Shown here: positions 10,047 to 19,582 of the stretch, piece by piece
Layout of the letters: each line of letters starts with the position of its first letter
Position numbering within the stretch: position 1 is the first letter of the stretch
DNA from: Competibacter_A sp037045535
GTDB lineage: Bacteria > Pseudomonadota > Gammaproteobacteria > Competibacterales > Competibacteraceae
Assembly (NCBI GenBank): GCA_037045535.1
Contig: JBAOHI010000030.1
Coordinates: forward strand, 299,463 to 363,462
Reading direction: 5' to 3'
DNA: 64,000 nucleotides
Translations under genes and position numbers: made by a program
The notes under the pieces: model-generated
Told to the model about the DNA's origin: nothing
The model's database searches: none
Seen by the model: the letters and a program-made list of their open reading frames with translations, nothing else

Positions 10047-10655
10047 TTATCGCAACATTCCCTGCTCGACGATAAATCGAATCACCGGCTCCAATCCCTG
10101 CCGGGTCTTGAGGTTGGTGAATACAAACGGCCGTTCCCCACGCATTTTGCGCGCGTCGTGTTCCATGATCTCCAGCGATGCACCGACATGGGGCGCTAAA
10201 TCGATCTTGTTGATGACCAGCAGGTCAGAGCGGGTGATGCCAGGACCGCCCTTGCGCGGAATTTTGTCGCCAGCGGCGACGTCGATCACGTAGATCGTCA
10301 AATCCGACAGTTCCGGGCTGAACGTAGCGCTGAGGTTGTCCCCACCGGATTCCACCAGCACGAGATCGAGATCGGGAAACCGCTCGCACAAGCGGGCGAC
10401 CGCATCCAGATTGATCGAAGCGTCTTCCCGAATGGCGGTATGCGGGCAGCCACCGGTTTCCACCCCGACGATCCGTTCTGGCTCCAGCGCCTGAGCGCGA
10501 GTCAGAAACTGGGCGTCCTCGTAGGTGTAGATGTCGTTGGTAACCACCGCGATTTGGTAACGGTCACGCAGGGTTTTGCACAGAGCCTCGACCAAAGCGG
10601 TCTTACCGGAACCAACCGGACCGCCCACGCCGACGCGCAAGGGAGATTTATTCAT
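10047..10655 (-). CDS. ureG: Urease accessory GTPase UreG
   Basis: A 202-residue SIMIBI-class GTPase needed for GTP-dependent nickel insertion into urease. The P-loop GGPVGSGKTAL is at residues 11-21. The metal-binding motif GVETGGCPHTAIRED (residues 63-77) contains the invariant Cys-Pro-His. ESGGDNLSATFSPEL and the guanine-specificity motif NKID follow. Length is normal. Standing alone, it is 5.6 kb from the urea transporter and convergent with cvrA, and no urease structural subunit or ureE/ureF lies in the window. HypB is related but lacks this exact CPH motif context. Confidence 0.95.
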   Translation of the reverse strand: MNKSPLRVGVGGPVGSGKTALVEALCKTLRDRYQIAVVTNDIYTYEDAQFLTRAQALEPERIVGVETGGCPHTAIREDASINLDAVARLCERFPDLDLVLVESGGDNLSATFSPELSDLTIYVIDVAAGDKIPRKGGPGITRSDLLVINKIDLAPHVGASLEIMEHDARKMRGERPFVFTNLKTRQGLEPVIRFIVEQGMLR

Positions 10656-10780
10656 GGGAATGAGAAGTTAGAGGAGATGGAATTCTGTTTGGCGACCAGT
10701 ATGCAACCGATGGATCTTGTGGGGCAATGTGCCTAGCTTGCTGTATCGTACTTTCGAGATCATGCTGAAACCTATACGAT

Positions 10781-12484
10781 TCAACGCTTGCGCTCGGATG
10801 GCTTGACAAGCGGGGTCGTCGAGGCTGTCTTTTCCAGCATTTCCCTAGCGTGTGCCAGCGTTTTGGAGGTGAGTTCCAGTCCGCCCAGCATGCGTGCGAT
10901 TTCCGTTACGCGCTGGTCGACATTCAACGGCATGACCTGCGTGTGCGTGGTTTCGCCACCCGTCTGTTTTTCCACCTTGAGTTGCTGGTGAGCCTGCGCC
11001 GCGACTTGGGGTAGGTGCGTGACGCAGAGCACTTGCCGGCTGTAGCCCAACGTTCGCAATTGCTGGCCGACCACTTCCGCCACTCCGCCGCCGATGCCGC
11101 TGTCCACCTCGTCGAAGATCAGCGTCGGAATGCGGGTGGCATGGGCGGCGATGACCTGGATCGCCAAGCTGATGCGGGACAATTCGCCGCCGGAGGCGAT
11201 TCTAGCCAGAGGTCGGAGTGGCTGACCAGGGTTGGCGCTGACTTGGAATTCCACGCTTTCCAATCCACTCGGCGCGGGTTTGTCCAGCCGTTCCAGCGCG
11301 ATGGCGACACGTCCACCCGGCATTCCCAGTGCCGCCAGCGCTTGCGAAATCCGCTCGCCCAATTCCCGTGCTGCCACCGCCCGACGTTCGCTGAGCTGTT
11401 CGGCCCGGCCGCGATAGTCCTCCAGCGCGTCTTTTACCGCTTGGTGAAGGGTTTCCAGTCGGGTCTCGCTATGTTCCAGTGCATCCAGCTCGGTTTCGAA
11501 CCGCGCTCGCAAGGAAGGTAATTCCTCGGCCACCACCCGATGCTTGCGGGCTAGCTGATGCACAGCGGTCAGGCGTTGTTCCACTCGTGCCAGATGCGCA
11601 GGATCGAGGTCGAGATCCTGCACGTAGCCGCGCAGTTCGGCCCCGGCTTCCCGGATCTGGATCAGGGCGGCATTGAGCAATTCGCCGACCGGACCGAGAT
11701 GGGAATCCAGCCGGTTCAGGGTGTCCAGTTCGCGCAGGCTTTGGTTAAGGCGGTCGGCGATGGCGTCCTCGTCGCCTTCGATCAACCATCCCAGCACGCG
11801 CTGGCCGGTTTCCAGCAACTGGCTGGCATTCGCTAGCCGACGCTGTTCGGATTCGAGTTCCGCGATTTCGCCCTCGACCAGATTCAGCGCGGCCAGTTCC
11901 CGCAGGTGGTAGCGTAAGGTGTCGAGCCGGGCATCGCGTTCGCCAGCGGCTTGCCGCAAATCATGCAGTTCGCGCCGTAACCGGCTCCAGTTTCGATAGC
12001 AATTTTCCAATTCGGTGGCGAGGGCTTGGTTGCCGGCATGATCGTCCAGCAGTTGCCGCTGCATCTCGCGTCGCAGTAGGGATTGATGTTCGTGCTGGCC
12101 GTGAATGTCCACAAGCAGCTCCCCCAGCTCGCGCAAAGCCTGAGCCGGCTGGGGTACGCCGTTGATATAGTTGCGGGACCGGCCACTGCTTGCCACGACG
12201 CGGCGCAAATGGCATTCCTGGCCGTTGTCGAGATCGCGTTCGGCCAGCCAGGCGCGAGCGGCCGGCAGTTGATCAAGCTCGAACACCGCGCTGATGTCGG
12301 TCCGTTCCGCGCCTTGGCGGATGGTATCGCTACCGGCCCGGTCGCCTAACAACAAGCCAATGGCGTCGACCAGAATGGACTTGCCCGCACCGGTTTCGCC
12401 GGTCACGGCGGTCATCCCTGGCGCCAGCTCCAGTTCCAGCTCCGCGACGATGGCGAAATCGCGGATGCGCAGTTGGGCAAGCAT
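10781..12484 (-). CDS. recN: DNA repair protein RecN
   Basis: A 567-residue SMC-like ATPase of double-strand-break repair. The Walker A motif GETGAGKSI is at about residues 29-37. A long coiled-coil middle (about 160-370) carries paired arms. The C-terminal half has the signature ASGGELSRISLAIQV and the Walker B IFDEVDSGIGG, followed by CVTHLPQVAAQA. Length and all motifs match RecN. nadK starts upstream on the same strand with a 10-base gap to the recN start (12484/12495). That nadK-recN order is common in gammaproteobacteria and supports co-transcription. I saw no LexA box that I could support. Confidence 0.97.
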   Translation of the reverse strand: MLAQLRIRDFAIVAELELELAPGMTAVTGETGAGKSILVDAIGLLLGDRAGSDTIRQGAERTDISAVFELDQLPAARAWLAERDLDNGQECHLRRVVASSGRSRNYINGVPQPAQALRELGELLVDIHGQHEHQSLLRREMQRQLLDDHAGNQALATELENCYRNWSRLRRELHDLRQAAGERDARLDTLRYHLRELAALNLVEGEIAELESEQRRLANASQLLETGQRVLGWLIEGDEDAIADRLNQSLRELDTLNRLDSHLGPVGELLNAALIQIREAGAELRGYVQDLDLDPAHLARVEQRLTAVHQLARKHRVVAEELPSLRARFETELDALEHSETRLETLHQAVKDALEDYRGRAEQLSERRAVAARELGERISQALAALGMPGGRVAIALERLDKPAPSGLESVEFQVSANPGQPLRPLARIASGGELSRISLAIQVIAAHATRIPTLIFDEVDSGIGGGVAEVVGQQLRTLGYSRQVLCVTHLPQVAAQAHQQLKVEKQTGGETTHTQVMPLNVDQRVTEIARMLGGLELTSKTLAHAREMLEKTASTTPLVKPSERKR

Positions 12485-12494
12485 GGTAGTGCTT

Positions 12495-13397
12495 TCAAGC
12501 GAACGGCGAGGCTTGCGGGCTGACGCCCCAGCGGAGCTTGGCCCGCAGCAGCTCGAAATAGTCGTGGTTGATCGGATGAATCAGCCGCACCTTGCGGTTT
12601 TTCTTGCGGATGACCAGCCGGTCGCCCGGTTCGATAGCCAAGCTGACCTGGCCGTCACAGGTGATTTGCGTCTGGGTGGTGTTCTCAGTGTTGAGAACGA
12701 CTTCGATGACGCTATCGGCCTTGACCACGATAGGACGGTGCGTGAGGGTGTGGGGGCAGATCGGCACCAGTACCACCGCCTCCAGTCCCGGATGGATGAT
12801 GGGTCCGCCGCCCGCCAGCGCATAGGCGGTGGAGCCGGTCGGCGTGGAGATAATCAGGCCATCAGCCCGATAAGCGTTGAGAAAACGGCCATCCAGGAAT
12901 GTGTCCACCTCGATCATCCGGGCGACTTCGCGCTTGTGGATCACCACGTCGTTGAGCGCGTCGGTTTCGCTGGTGACGCGGTTGTTGTGGATCACCTGGG
13001 CGTGCAGCAAAGAGCGACGGGCTTCGCGAAATTGGCCGGTGAGCACTTGATCCAGGCTATGCGGAATTTCGCTGGGCGATACATCGGCCAGAAAGCCCAG
13101 CCGACCCAGGTTGACCCCTAAAATCGGTACTTCGTAATCCACCAGCGAACGGGCAGCATTGAGCATGGTGCCATCGCCACCCATGATGATCGCCAGATCA
13201 CACTGTTCCCCAATGGTGGCGCGACTGGCAACCTCCAAACCGTTTTCCGGGATCAGCCGAGCCGAGCTCTCGTCGAGCAGTACCCGCAAATGAAGTTGGC
13301 GCAGGAGGTGAGTGGCAATCTGATTCAACGTTTCCGCGACGTTGGGATCACCGAACTTGCCGATGAGGCCAATAGTGTGAAAAACCGGGGTGGGCAT
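12495..13397 (-). CDS. nadK: NAD kinase
   Basis: A 300-residue cytoplasmic kinase that phosphorylates NAD+ to NADP+. The catalytic GGDGTMLNAAR is at about residues 72-82. The NAD-binding block DGLIISTPTGSTAYALAGGGP follows near 165-185, and the C terminus VRLIHPINHDYFELLRAKLRW matches the proteobacterial enzyme. I chose the ATG at 13397, giving MPTPVFHTIGLIGKFGDP, because this aligns with the usual N terminus. The frame stays open for 36 codons further upstream without family-like sequence. It heads a two-gene unit with recN. Confidence 0.95.
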   Translation of the reverse strand: MPTPVFHTIGLIGKFGDPNVAETLNQIATHLLRQLHLRVLLDESSARLIPENGLEVASRATIGEQCDLAIIMGGDGTMLNAARSLVDYEVPILGVNLGRLGFLADVSPSEIPHSLDQVLTGQFREARRSLLHAQVIHNNRVTSETDALNDVVIHKREVARMIEVDTFLDGRFLNAYRADGLIISTPTGSTAYALAGGGPIIHPGLEAVVLVPICPHTLTHRPIVVKADSVIEVVLNTENTTQTQITCDGQVSLAIEPGDRLVIRKKNRKVRLIHPINHDYFELLRAKLRWGVSPQASPFA

Positions 13398-13776
13398 TTT
13401 TCCATACTGCGTGGTGGAGATCGGCAACTTATCATTTTCGAGGAAATCGCGCCAAGCATCGAACGATATCAAACTATTGCCTTTTCCCGAAGGTCTAGAA
13501 AGCACATGATTATTCTATAATTGACAATGGCGCTAGTTTTGTTGGTCAAGCTATTGATTTTTCTACGTGCTGATTTTAGGGTACCAACGAAACTGGAGTC
13601 GTCAGTCGTTAGATCTTGATTATCGAGAAAGCACTAGCACCACTGAGTTAGTAAGCGATTGCCGTTGGGGATTTGCTCGCACGATTGCCGTCGCCTCCTG
13701 AGCGCAAACGGTGGGTCGGGCTTCGAGCGAGGCAACCCACCGGCGCAAGTGGACCCACCCGTTCAGCGAGAAAACC
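13398..13776. other. Gene-free divergent region between nadK and the HD-GYP regulator
   Basis: About 380 bases separate two divergent genes, and the centre (13500-13620) is AT-rich. It should hold the promoters of both nadK-recN and the regulator. I found no hairpin, operator or promoter that I could defend beyond an isolated TATAAT at about 13514. Confidence 0.5.
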
Positions 13777-14913
13777 ATGGCCGTCTTCGCCGCGCAAACC
13801 TTCCGCCAAACGATCCTCGTAGTTGATGACACGCCAGAGAATGTAATCATACTGGGCGAGTTGCTCCAGCCCTACTATCGGGTACGGGTTGCAAGCTCCG
13901 GCGCGCGCGCTTTGCAGATCGCCGCCTTAGACCCGAAACCGGATCTCATCCTGCTCGATGTGATGATGCCGGAGATGGATGGTTACGCCGTGCTCACTCA
14001 GTTGCGAGCCGATCCCGCAACCCGGAACATCCCGGTGATTTTCGTGACCGCGATGGACACCCTAGAGGACGAGCAGCGCGGTTTCGATCTCGGTGCGGTC
14101 GACTACATCACCAAGCCGCTACGGCCAGCTATCGTGTTGGCTCGCACGCGCGCCCACCTCGAACTCAAACAGGCGCGCGACTGGCTCAGAGAGCAGAACA
14201 CTTTTCTGGAAGCTGAAGTGGCACGCCGCCTGAGTGAGAACTTGCTGATTCAAGAAGCCAGCATCCGCGCCTTGGCGCGGCTTGCCGAAACCCGCGATTC
14301 CGAGACTGGCAACCATCTGCGCCGTACCCAGGAATACGTGCGGATCCTGGCTAAGCAACTGCAATCGCAGCCCCGCTTCGCCGCACTCTTGAGCGATCAC
14401 AATATCGAGCTGATAGCGAGGTCGGCGCCGCTCCACGACATCGGTAAGGTGGGCATTCCCGATCATATTCTGCTCAAGCCGGGCAAGCTGACTCCAGAAG
14501 AATGGGAGGTCATGAAAACCCACGCGCAACTGGGCAGCGAAGCCATCGGGCAAGCGGAGCGTGACGCTGAGAAGCCCGTGGAGTTTTTTACCTTGGCTAA
14601 GGAAATTACCCGCTGGCACCATGAAAAGTGGGACGGTAGCGGTTATCCCGACGGACTCGCTGGCGAGGCGATCCCCGTATCGGCGCGACTGATGGCGTTG
14701 GCGGACGTATTCGATGCGCTGATCTGTCGGCGCGTGTACAAGCCACCCATACCGTTCACACAAGCGTGTGACATCATCGTCGCCGAACGCGGCCGCCACT
14801 TCGATCCAGAGATCGTGGACGCTTTTCTAGTCATTTTCGCCAAGTTCGAAGCGATTGCGGAGCGGTATGGCGACAGCGACGAATCCTTGATCATCAAGAC
14901 AGCCAGCACTTAG
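13777..14913 (+). CDS. Two-component response regulator with HD-GYP phosphodiesterase domain
   Basis: A 378-residue cytoplasmic regulator. The receiver domain (about residues 10-125) has ILVVDDTPEN at the acidic pocket, the phospho-acceptor Asp in LILLDVMMPEMDGY, and the conserved Lys in YITKPL. A short coiled coil (about 135-165) leads to an HD-GYP domain (about 165-370) with HDIGKVGIPDHIL and HHEKWDGSGYPDGLAG, so both the HD and GYP motifs are intact. The family hydrolyses cyclic-di-GMP. I chose the ATG at 13777 because it begins just before the receiver; 22 further in-frame codons upstream look non-coding. Two giant hybrid histidine kinases follow on the same strand and are its likely phosphodonors. 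Confidence 0.93.
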   Translation: MAVFAAQTFRQTILVVDDTPENVIILGELLQPYYRVRVASSGARALQIAALDPKPDLILLDVMMPEMDGYAVLTQLRADPATRNIPVIFVTAMDTLEDEQRGFDLGAVDYITKPLRPAIVLARTRAHLELKQARDWLREQNTFLEAEVARRLSENLLIQEASIRALARLAETRDSETGNHLRRTQEYVRILAKQLQSQPRFAALLSDHNIELIARSAPLHDIGKVGIPDHILLKPGKLTPEEWEVMKTHAQLGSEAIGQAERDAEKPVEFFTLAKEITRWHHEKWDGSGYPDGLAGEAIPVSARLMALADVFDALICRRVYKPPIPFTQACDIIVAERGRHFDPEIVDAFLVIFAKFEAIAERYGDSDESLIIKTAST

Positions 14914-15065
14914 ACACTACCTGCTTCTGATCCTGAATACTACGCGCGATCTTTCGTGAAAACCCAATAATATATCTTTATTTGTGACAAAATATATAGC
15001 ATCGCACGGCGCTCGCTATGCGTTGATGGGGCTGTTGGTTTGTTTTGGTTGGGAGAAGCGCTTTC

Positions 15066-18000
15066 ATGAAGCCCGGGTACCGCGAGCAGGTCGAACCCGT
15101 TAAGACAACCTATGCGGCTACAAAAATTGTTTTACTTTATGCGGTCTTCGCTGCCCTATGGATTCTTCTCTCCGACAAGCTGGTGAGCTTGATTTTCGGC
15201 AATTCGGAGAGCGTCGCCGTCGTCGCGACCTTGAAAGGCTGGGCGTTTGTTGCGGTCACCTCGCTGTTGTTATGGGTTCTGATATGGCGGTTGGTAAACC
15301 AAAAGCTTGCCCGCGAACCAGAGCCGGGTTTTGGTTCGCTCCCTTCGCCACCGGCCGAAACATCGGCGACTAACGTCGTCACCGGCATTGGCTTTAATGT
15401 TCTGTTGACCTGGCCGTTTTTTCTGCTCGCCTTCGTCGTCGTTGCTCTCGTGTTGGGCGGTATCGGCTATACCATCCACCACCACAAGGAAAGAGAGATT
15501 GTGCGGCTTCAGGTTATTGCCAGCCTCAAAACCAGCCAGATTTCAGCTTGGCTTTGGGAGCGCCAGGGCGATGCCGAATTCGTTCATGGCAGTCGCTTTT
15601 TCGCTGAACTTTACCGGCGATGGCGCGACGAGGGAGACCTATCGAGCCAACGACAATTGGTGGAGCGTCTGCGAGAGTATCAGGGGATTTATCGCTATCA
15701 AAACATGCTAGTGCTTGACGAACGGGGCGAGGCCGTGCTGGCGACGGTAGGGGATGCGATTCCCAACCTGATGCCCCCGTTGCGGGTTGCCGCTCGGCGG
15801 GCCATCGCCGAAAGGCGGGTCGTGGACACCGGCTTGTATCGCGACGAAAACAATCCGACAACATTATATTTGGATTTTGTTGCGCCGCTACCGACAACGG
15901 GAGGTCGGGTGGGGCCTGCCATCGTTCTGCGGGTCGATCCCGAAGTCTCTCTTTATCCACTGCTGCGGTCTTGGCCGATTCCCAGTGCCAGTGCGGAAAC
16001 TCACCTTTTCCGCCGCGAGGGCGACCGAGTGGTATTTTTGGACAATCTGCACCGTTTTTCGGGCGCAGTCGATCTGTCAAGTTTGCTCGTGACCGCAGAA
16101 CAATCGTTAGTCGCGCGTGCCCTGCGAGGCACGGTGGAATCGGGTGGCGTCATCGAGGGAGTGGATTATCGAGGGGTATTAGCCGTGGGGGTGATTAACC
16201 CGGTTCCAGGCACGGACTGGTTTTTGATCGCTAAATTGGATCAGGATGAATTGTACGGCTCAGCCGAGCAAGATGCCATCTGGATCATTTTGGTGGGGGT
16301 GTTGGCGCTATTCGCCGCCGCCGCTTTCACCGTTCTCCTCCAGCAAGGCCGGCAGTTGCGCCTGTCGCTACTTCGGCACCAGCAGGAGGCGGAGCGAACG
16401 GCGTCCTTGCAACAGCTTGCCAACGAACGCGGCCGGTTGCGCACCCTGATCCAGACCATCCCTGATCTGGTCTGGCTGAAAGATCCGGACGGTATCTATC
16501 TAAGTTGCAACCACGCTTTCGAGCGCTTTTTCGGCGCCAAAGAAACCGAGATCGTCGGCAAAACCGACTACGATTTCGTCTCTGCCAAACTAGCCGACTT
16601 CTTTCGCCGGAAGGACCATGAGGCTATCGTTGCCAGAAAACCGAGCGTCAACGAAGAATGGATCACTTTCGCCGACGATGGTCATCGTGTGTTGCTGGAA
16701 ACTATCAAGACGCCGATATGGGATGTCGATGGCGGGTTGATGGGCGTGCTGGGAATCGGGCGTGACATCACGCTGCGCAAACGAACGGAGGAACAGATCA
16801 AACGCTATGTCCAGATCGTGGAAACATCGGGCGATCTGTTGGCTTTCATCGATCAAGACCAGCGCTATCAAGTCGTCAACGTGGCCTATGCCGCTTTGTT
16901 CCAAACCTATCCGGAATCCTTGCAGGGGCATCGGGTAGAGGAGATACTCGGTTCAGAGATGTACGCTTGGATCAAACCCAAGCTGGAGCGCGCCTTGGCT
17001 GGAGAGGATCAGCGCTTCATCGTCGAGCGGATTTTCCCGGGCGGGCAACTGCACGTTTTGGATGCCGAATATCGACCTTTCTTCGCCGAAGGCGAGGTGG
17101 CGGGCATGGTGGTCAGCATGCGCGACATCACTGACCGCAAGCGGATGGAAGAAGCGCTGCGAACCAGCGAAGCGCGCTATCGCAACCTGTTTGATAGCAT
17201 GACCCAAGGGTTCGCTATCCACGAAATCATCCTTGACGAAAGCGACAAACCCTGCGATTACCGGTTTCTCGACATCAATGCTTCCTTTGAGCGGCTGACT
17301 GGCCTAAAACGCGGCGACATTCTCGGCAGGCGAGTGCATGAGGTTATTCCGAACCTCGAACCGTACTGGATCGAGCGCTACGGCAAGGTGGTGTTGACCG
17401 GCGAACCCGTGTATTTCGAGAGCTATTCGGGCGATTTGAACCGGTGGTACGAGGTTTACGCCTATCGCTCCGCGCCTCAGCAATTCGCGGCAATTATCAT
17501 GGACGTGACGGAACATCACCTCGCCCAAGAAAAATTGCACAAGCTATCCTTGGCGGTCGAACAGAGCCCCGAAAGCATCGTCATCACTAACTCCGATGGC
17601 TGGATCGAGTACGTCAACACGGCCTTCGTCGCAGTGTCCGGGTATCAACTCGAGGAGGCCCTCGGCCAAAATCCACGCATCCTCGCTTCTGGAAAAACAC
17701 CCGCCGCAACTTTCACCGGGCTTTGGGATCGGCTTACAAAAGGCGAAGCCTGGCAAGGCGAATTCGTCAACCGGCGCAAGAACGGCGAAGAGTACATCGA
17801 GTTCGCGCGCATCGCCCCTATCCGCCAGTCGGACGGTCGAATCACCCACTATTTGGCGATCAAAGCCGACATCACTGAAAAGAAGCGACTGGAACTCGAA
17901 GTGGATCGCCACCGCCATCATCTGGAAGAGTTGGTCACCGAGCGTACCGCGCAACTCGCCGAAGCGCGGGAACGGGCCGAAGCTGCCAACCGGGCCAAGA

Positions 18001-19391
18001 GTGCGTTTCTGGCCAACATGAGCCACGAAATTCGTACGCCGATGAACGCTATCATCGGTTTCACCAGCTGGCTGCAACGGGATATCCACAACTCCATCCA
18101 TCAGGATAAGCTGGGCAAAGTGATGGCCGCTGCCCACTATCTGATGGCGCTGCTCAACGACGTACTTGACCTGTCCAAAATCGAATCCGGCAAGCTGGTA
18201 CTGGAGCAGATCGATTTTGATCTGGAGACCGTGATTGATCGCGCATGCGCGCTGGTGGCCGATAAAGCGCGCGCCCAAGGTGTAGATTTGCGAGTTGAGC
18301 TCGACCCGAGTTTGGACGGTTGTCGCAGTTTGCACGGTGATCCGACCCGATTAACCCAGCTGTTGCTGAACTATCTCGGCAACGCAGTCAAATTCACCAA
18401 ACAAGGTTCAGTCACTCTGGGCGGGCAGCTGCTGGAGGACTACGTCGACGAATTATTGCTGCGCTTCGAAGTGCGCGACACCGGTCCTGGTATTGCCCCC
18501 GAGGCGATACCTCGGCTGCTCGCCACCTTCGAGCAAGCCGATAATTCCACCACTCGTCGCTTCGGTGGCACCGGCTTGGGGTTGGCTATCGTCCGCCGAC
18601 TGGCGGAATTGATGAATGGGGAGGTAGGGGTCGAAAGCACCTTGGGTGAGGGCAGTACCTTCTGGTTTACCGCCCGGCTCCGGCGCTCCAGCCTCTCCGC
18701 CACGTCAGCCATAAGCGAGCGGGACGCCAAGACTGAATTATTTCGGCGTTATGCTGGTGCCCATTTGCTCTTGGCCGAAGACAACGATCTCAACCGAGAG
18801 ATAATTCTGACCCTGTTGGAGGGGGCTGGCTTCGTGATAGACACGGCCGAAAACGGCTGTAAAGCGGTTGAGTTGGCGCAGCGGACTGCCTACGATTTGA
18901 TCCTAATGGATGTGCAAATGCCGGTGATGGATGGTTTGGAAGCGACTCGCGCCATTCGTCAGTTGCCCGGTTACGACTGCGTTCCGATTTTGGCCGTAAC
19001 TGCTAGCGCCTTCGCCGAAGAGCGTCAGCGCTGTTTATCGGCGGGTATGAGCGACCATGTCATCAAGCCAGTGGATCCCAATACCCTGTTCGCCGCTTTG
19101 CTCAAGTGGTTGCCGGAACGGCCCGAGCGGAGCGCGGTCGAGATCAAAGCGCCGCCCTCGGTTAAAACAACAATCGCGACGGCCGCGGATCGAGAGCAAG
19201 CGCGTGCCGTGCTGGCTGAGCTGGACGTATTGATGGCCGAGGACGATATCCGGGCCAACGCGGTATTCCGACAATCCGCGCTGCTGCTACGGACCGTCTT
19301 GGGCGATGTGGCCAATGAAATCGAGCGGCAGCTTAATGTATTCGAATACGAACAGGCTCTCCGTGCGTTGCGGACGGCCATGGCGAAGTGA
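15066..19391 (+). CDS. Membrane multi-PAS hybrid histidine kinase
   Basis: A 1441-residue sensor kinase. Two N-terminal helices (about residues 18-75), a third (about 112-135) and a fourth (about 405-425) enclose a periplasmic domain of about 265 residues that resembles a double-cache sensor. Four PAS-type domains follow (about 450-950). The HisKA domain has NMSHEIRTPMNA with the phospho-His near 987. HATPase_c (GTGLGLAIVRRLAELM) runs to about 1205, and a receiver domain (LLLAEDN, LILMDVQMPVMDG) covers about 1233-1355. A further 70-residue tail is shared with the next protein. GGGAG ahead of the ATG at 15066 supports this start over an in-frame TTG at 15045. It lies between the HD-GYP regulator and a second hybrid kinase. 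Ligand unknown. Confidence 0.9.
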   Translation: MKPGYREQVEPVKTTYAATKIVLLYAVFAALWILLSDKLVSLIFGNSESVAVVATLKGWAFVAVTSLLLWVLIWRLVNQKLAREPEPGFGSLPSPPAETSATNVVTGIGFNVLLTWPFFLLAFVVVALVLGGIGYTIHHHKEREIVRLQVIASLKTSQISAWLWERQGDAEFVHGSRFFAELYRRWRDEGDLSSQRQLVERLREYQGIYRYQNMLVLDERGEAVLATVGDAIPNLMPPLRVAARRAIAERRVVDTGLYRDENNPTTLYLDFVAPLPTTGGRVGPAIVLRVDPEVSLYPLLRSWPIPSASAETHLFRREGDRVVFLDNLHRFSGAVDLSSLLVTAEQSLVARALRGTVESGGVIEGVDYRGVLAVGVINPVPGTDWFLIAKLDQDELYGSAEQDAIWIILVGVLALFAAAAFTVLLQQGRQLRLSLLRHQQEAERTASLQQLANERGRLRTLIQTIPDLVWLKDPDGIYLSCNHAFERFFGAKETEIVGKTDYDFVSAKLADFFRRKDHEAIVARKPSVNEEWITFADDGHRVLLETIKTPIWDVDGGLMGVLGIGRDITLRKRTEEQIKRYVQIVETSGDLLAFIDQDQRYQVVNVAYAALFQTYPESLQGHRVEEILGSEMYAWIKPKLERALAGEDQRFIVERIFPGGQLHVLDAEYRPFFAEGEVAGMVVSMRDITDRKRMEEALRTSEARYRNLFDSMTQGFAIHEIILDESDKPCDYRFLDINASFERLTGLKRGDILGRRVHEVIPNLEPYWIERYGKVVLTGEPVYFESYSGDLNRWYEVYAYRSAPQQFAAIIMDVTEHHLAQEKLHKLSLAVEQSPESIVITNSDGWIEYVNTAFVAVSGYQLEEALGQNPRILASGKTPAATFTGLWDRLTKGEAWQGEFVNRRKNGEEYIEFARIAPIRQSDGRITHYLAIKADITEKKRLELEVDRHRHHLEELVTERTAQLAEARERAEAANRAKSAFLANMSHEIRTPMNAIIGFTSWLQRDIHNSIHQDKLGKVMAAAHYLMALLNDVLDLSKIESGKLVLEQIDFDLETVIDRACALVADKARAQGVDLRVELDPSLDGCRSLHGDPTRLTQLLLNYLGNAVKFTKQGSVTLGGQLLEDYVDELLLRFEVRDTGPGIAPEAIPRLLATFEQADNSTTRRFGGTGLGLAIVRRLAELMNGEVGVESTLGEGSTFWFTARLRRSSLSATSAISERDAKTELFRRYAGAHLLLAEDNDLNREIILTLLEGAGFVIDTAENGCKAVELAQRTAYDLILMDVQMPVMDGLEATRAIRQLPGYDCVPILAVTASAFAEERQRCLSAGMSDHVIKPVDPNTLFAALLKWLPERPERSAVEIKAPPSVKTTIATAADREQARAVLAELDVLMAEDDIRANAVFRQSALLLRTVLGDVANEIERQLNVFEYEQALRALRTAMAK

Positions 19392-19582
19392 TGGGGGAAA
19401 GAGGCGCGTGACGGTGAATGGGGTAAACCGTTTGTGTGTGTATGATATTGATTTATAATATTTATGGAGTGTTGTTGGCATCGTGCGTGTCATATCTGCT
19501 GCAAATAGAATTCATTGGTTGATTGGGGTCTAACTTGCGCGGTATCGGGTGTTAAATTTTTACAAAGTAAGGCAGGTGCATC

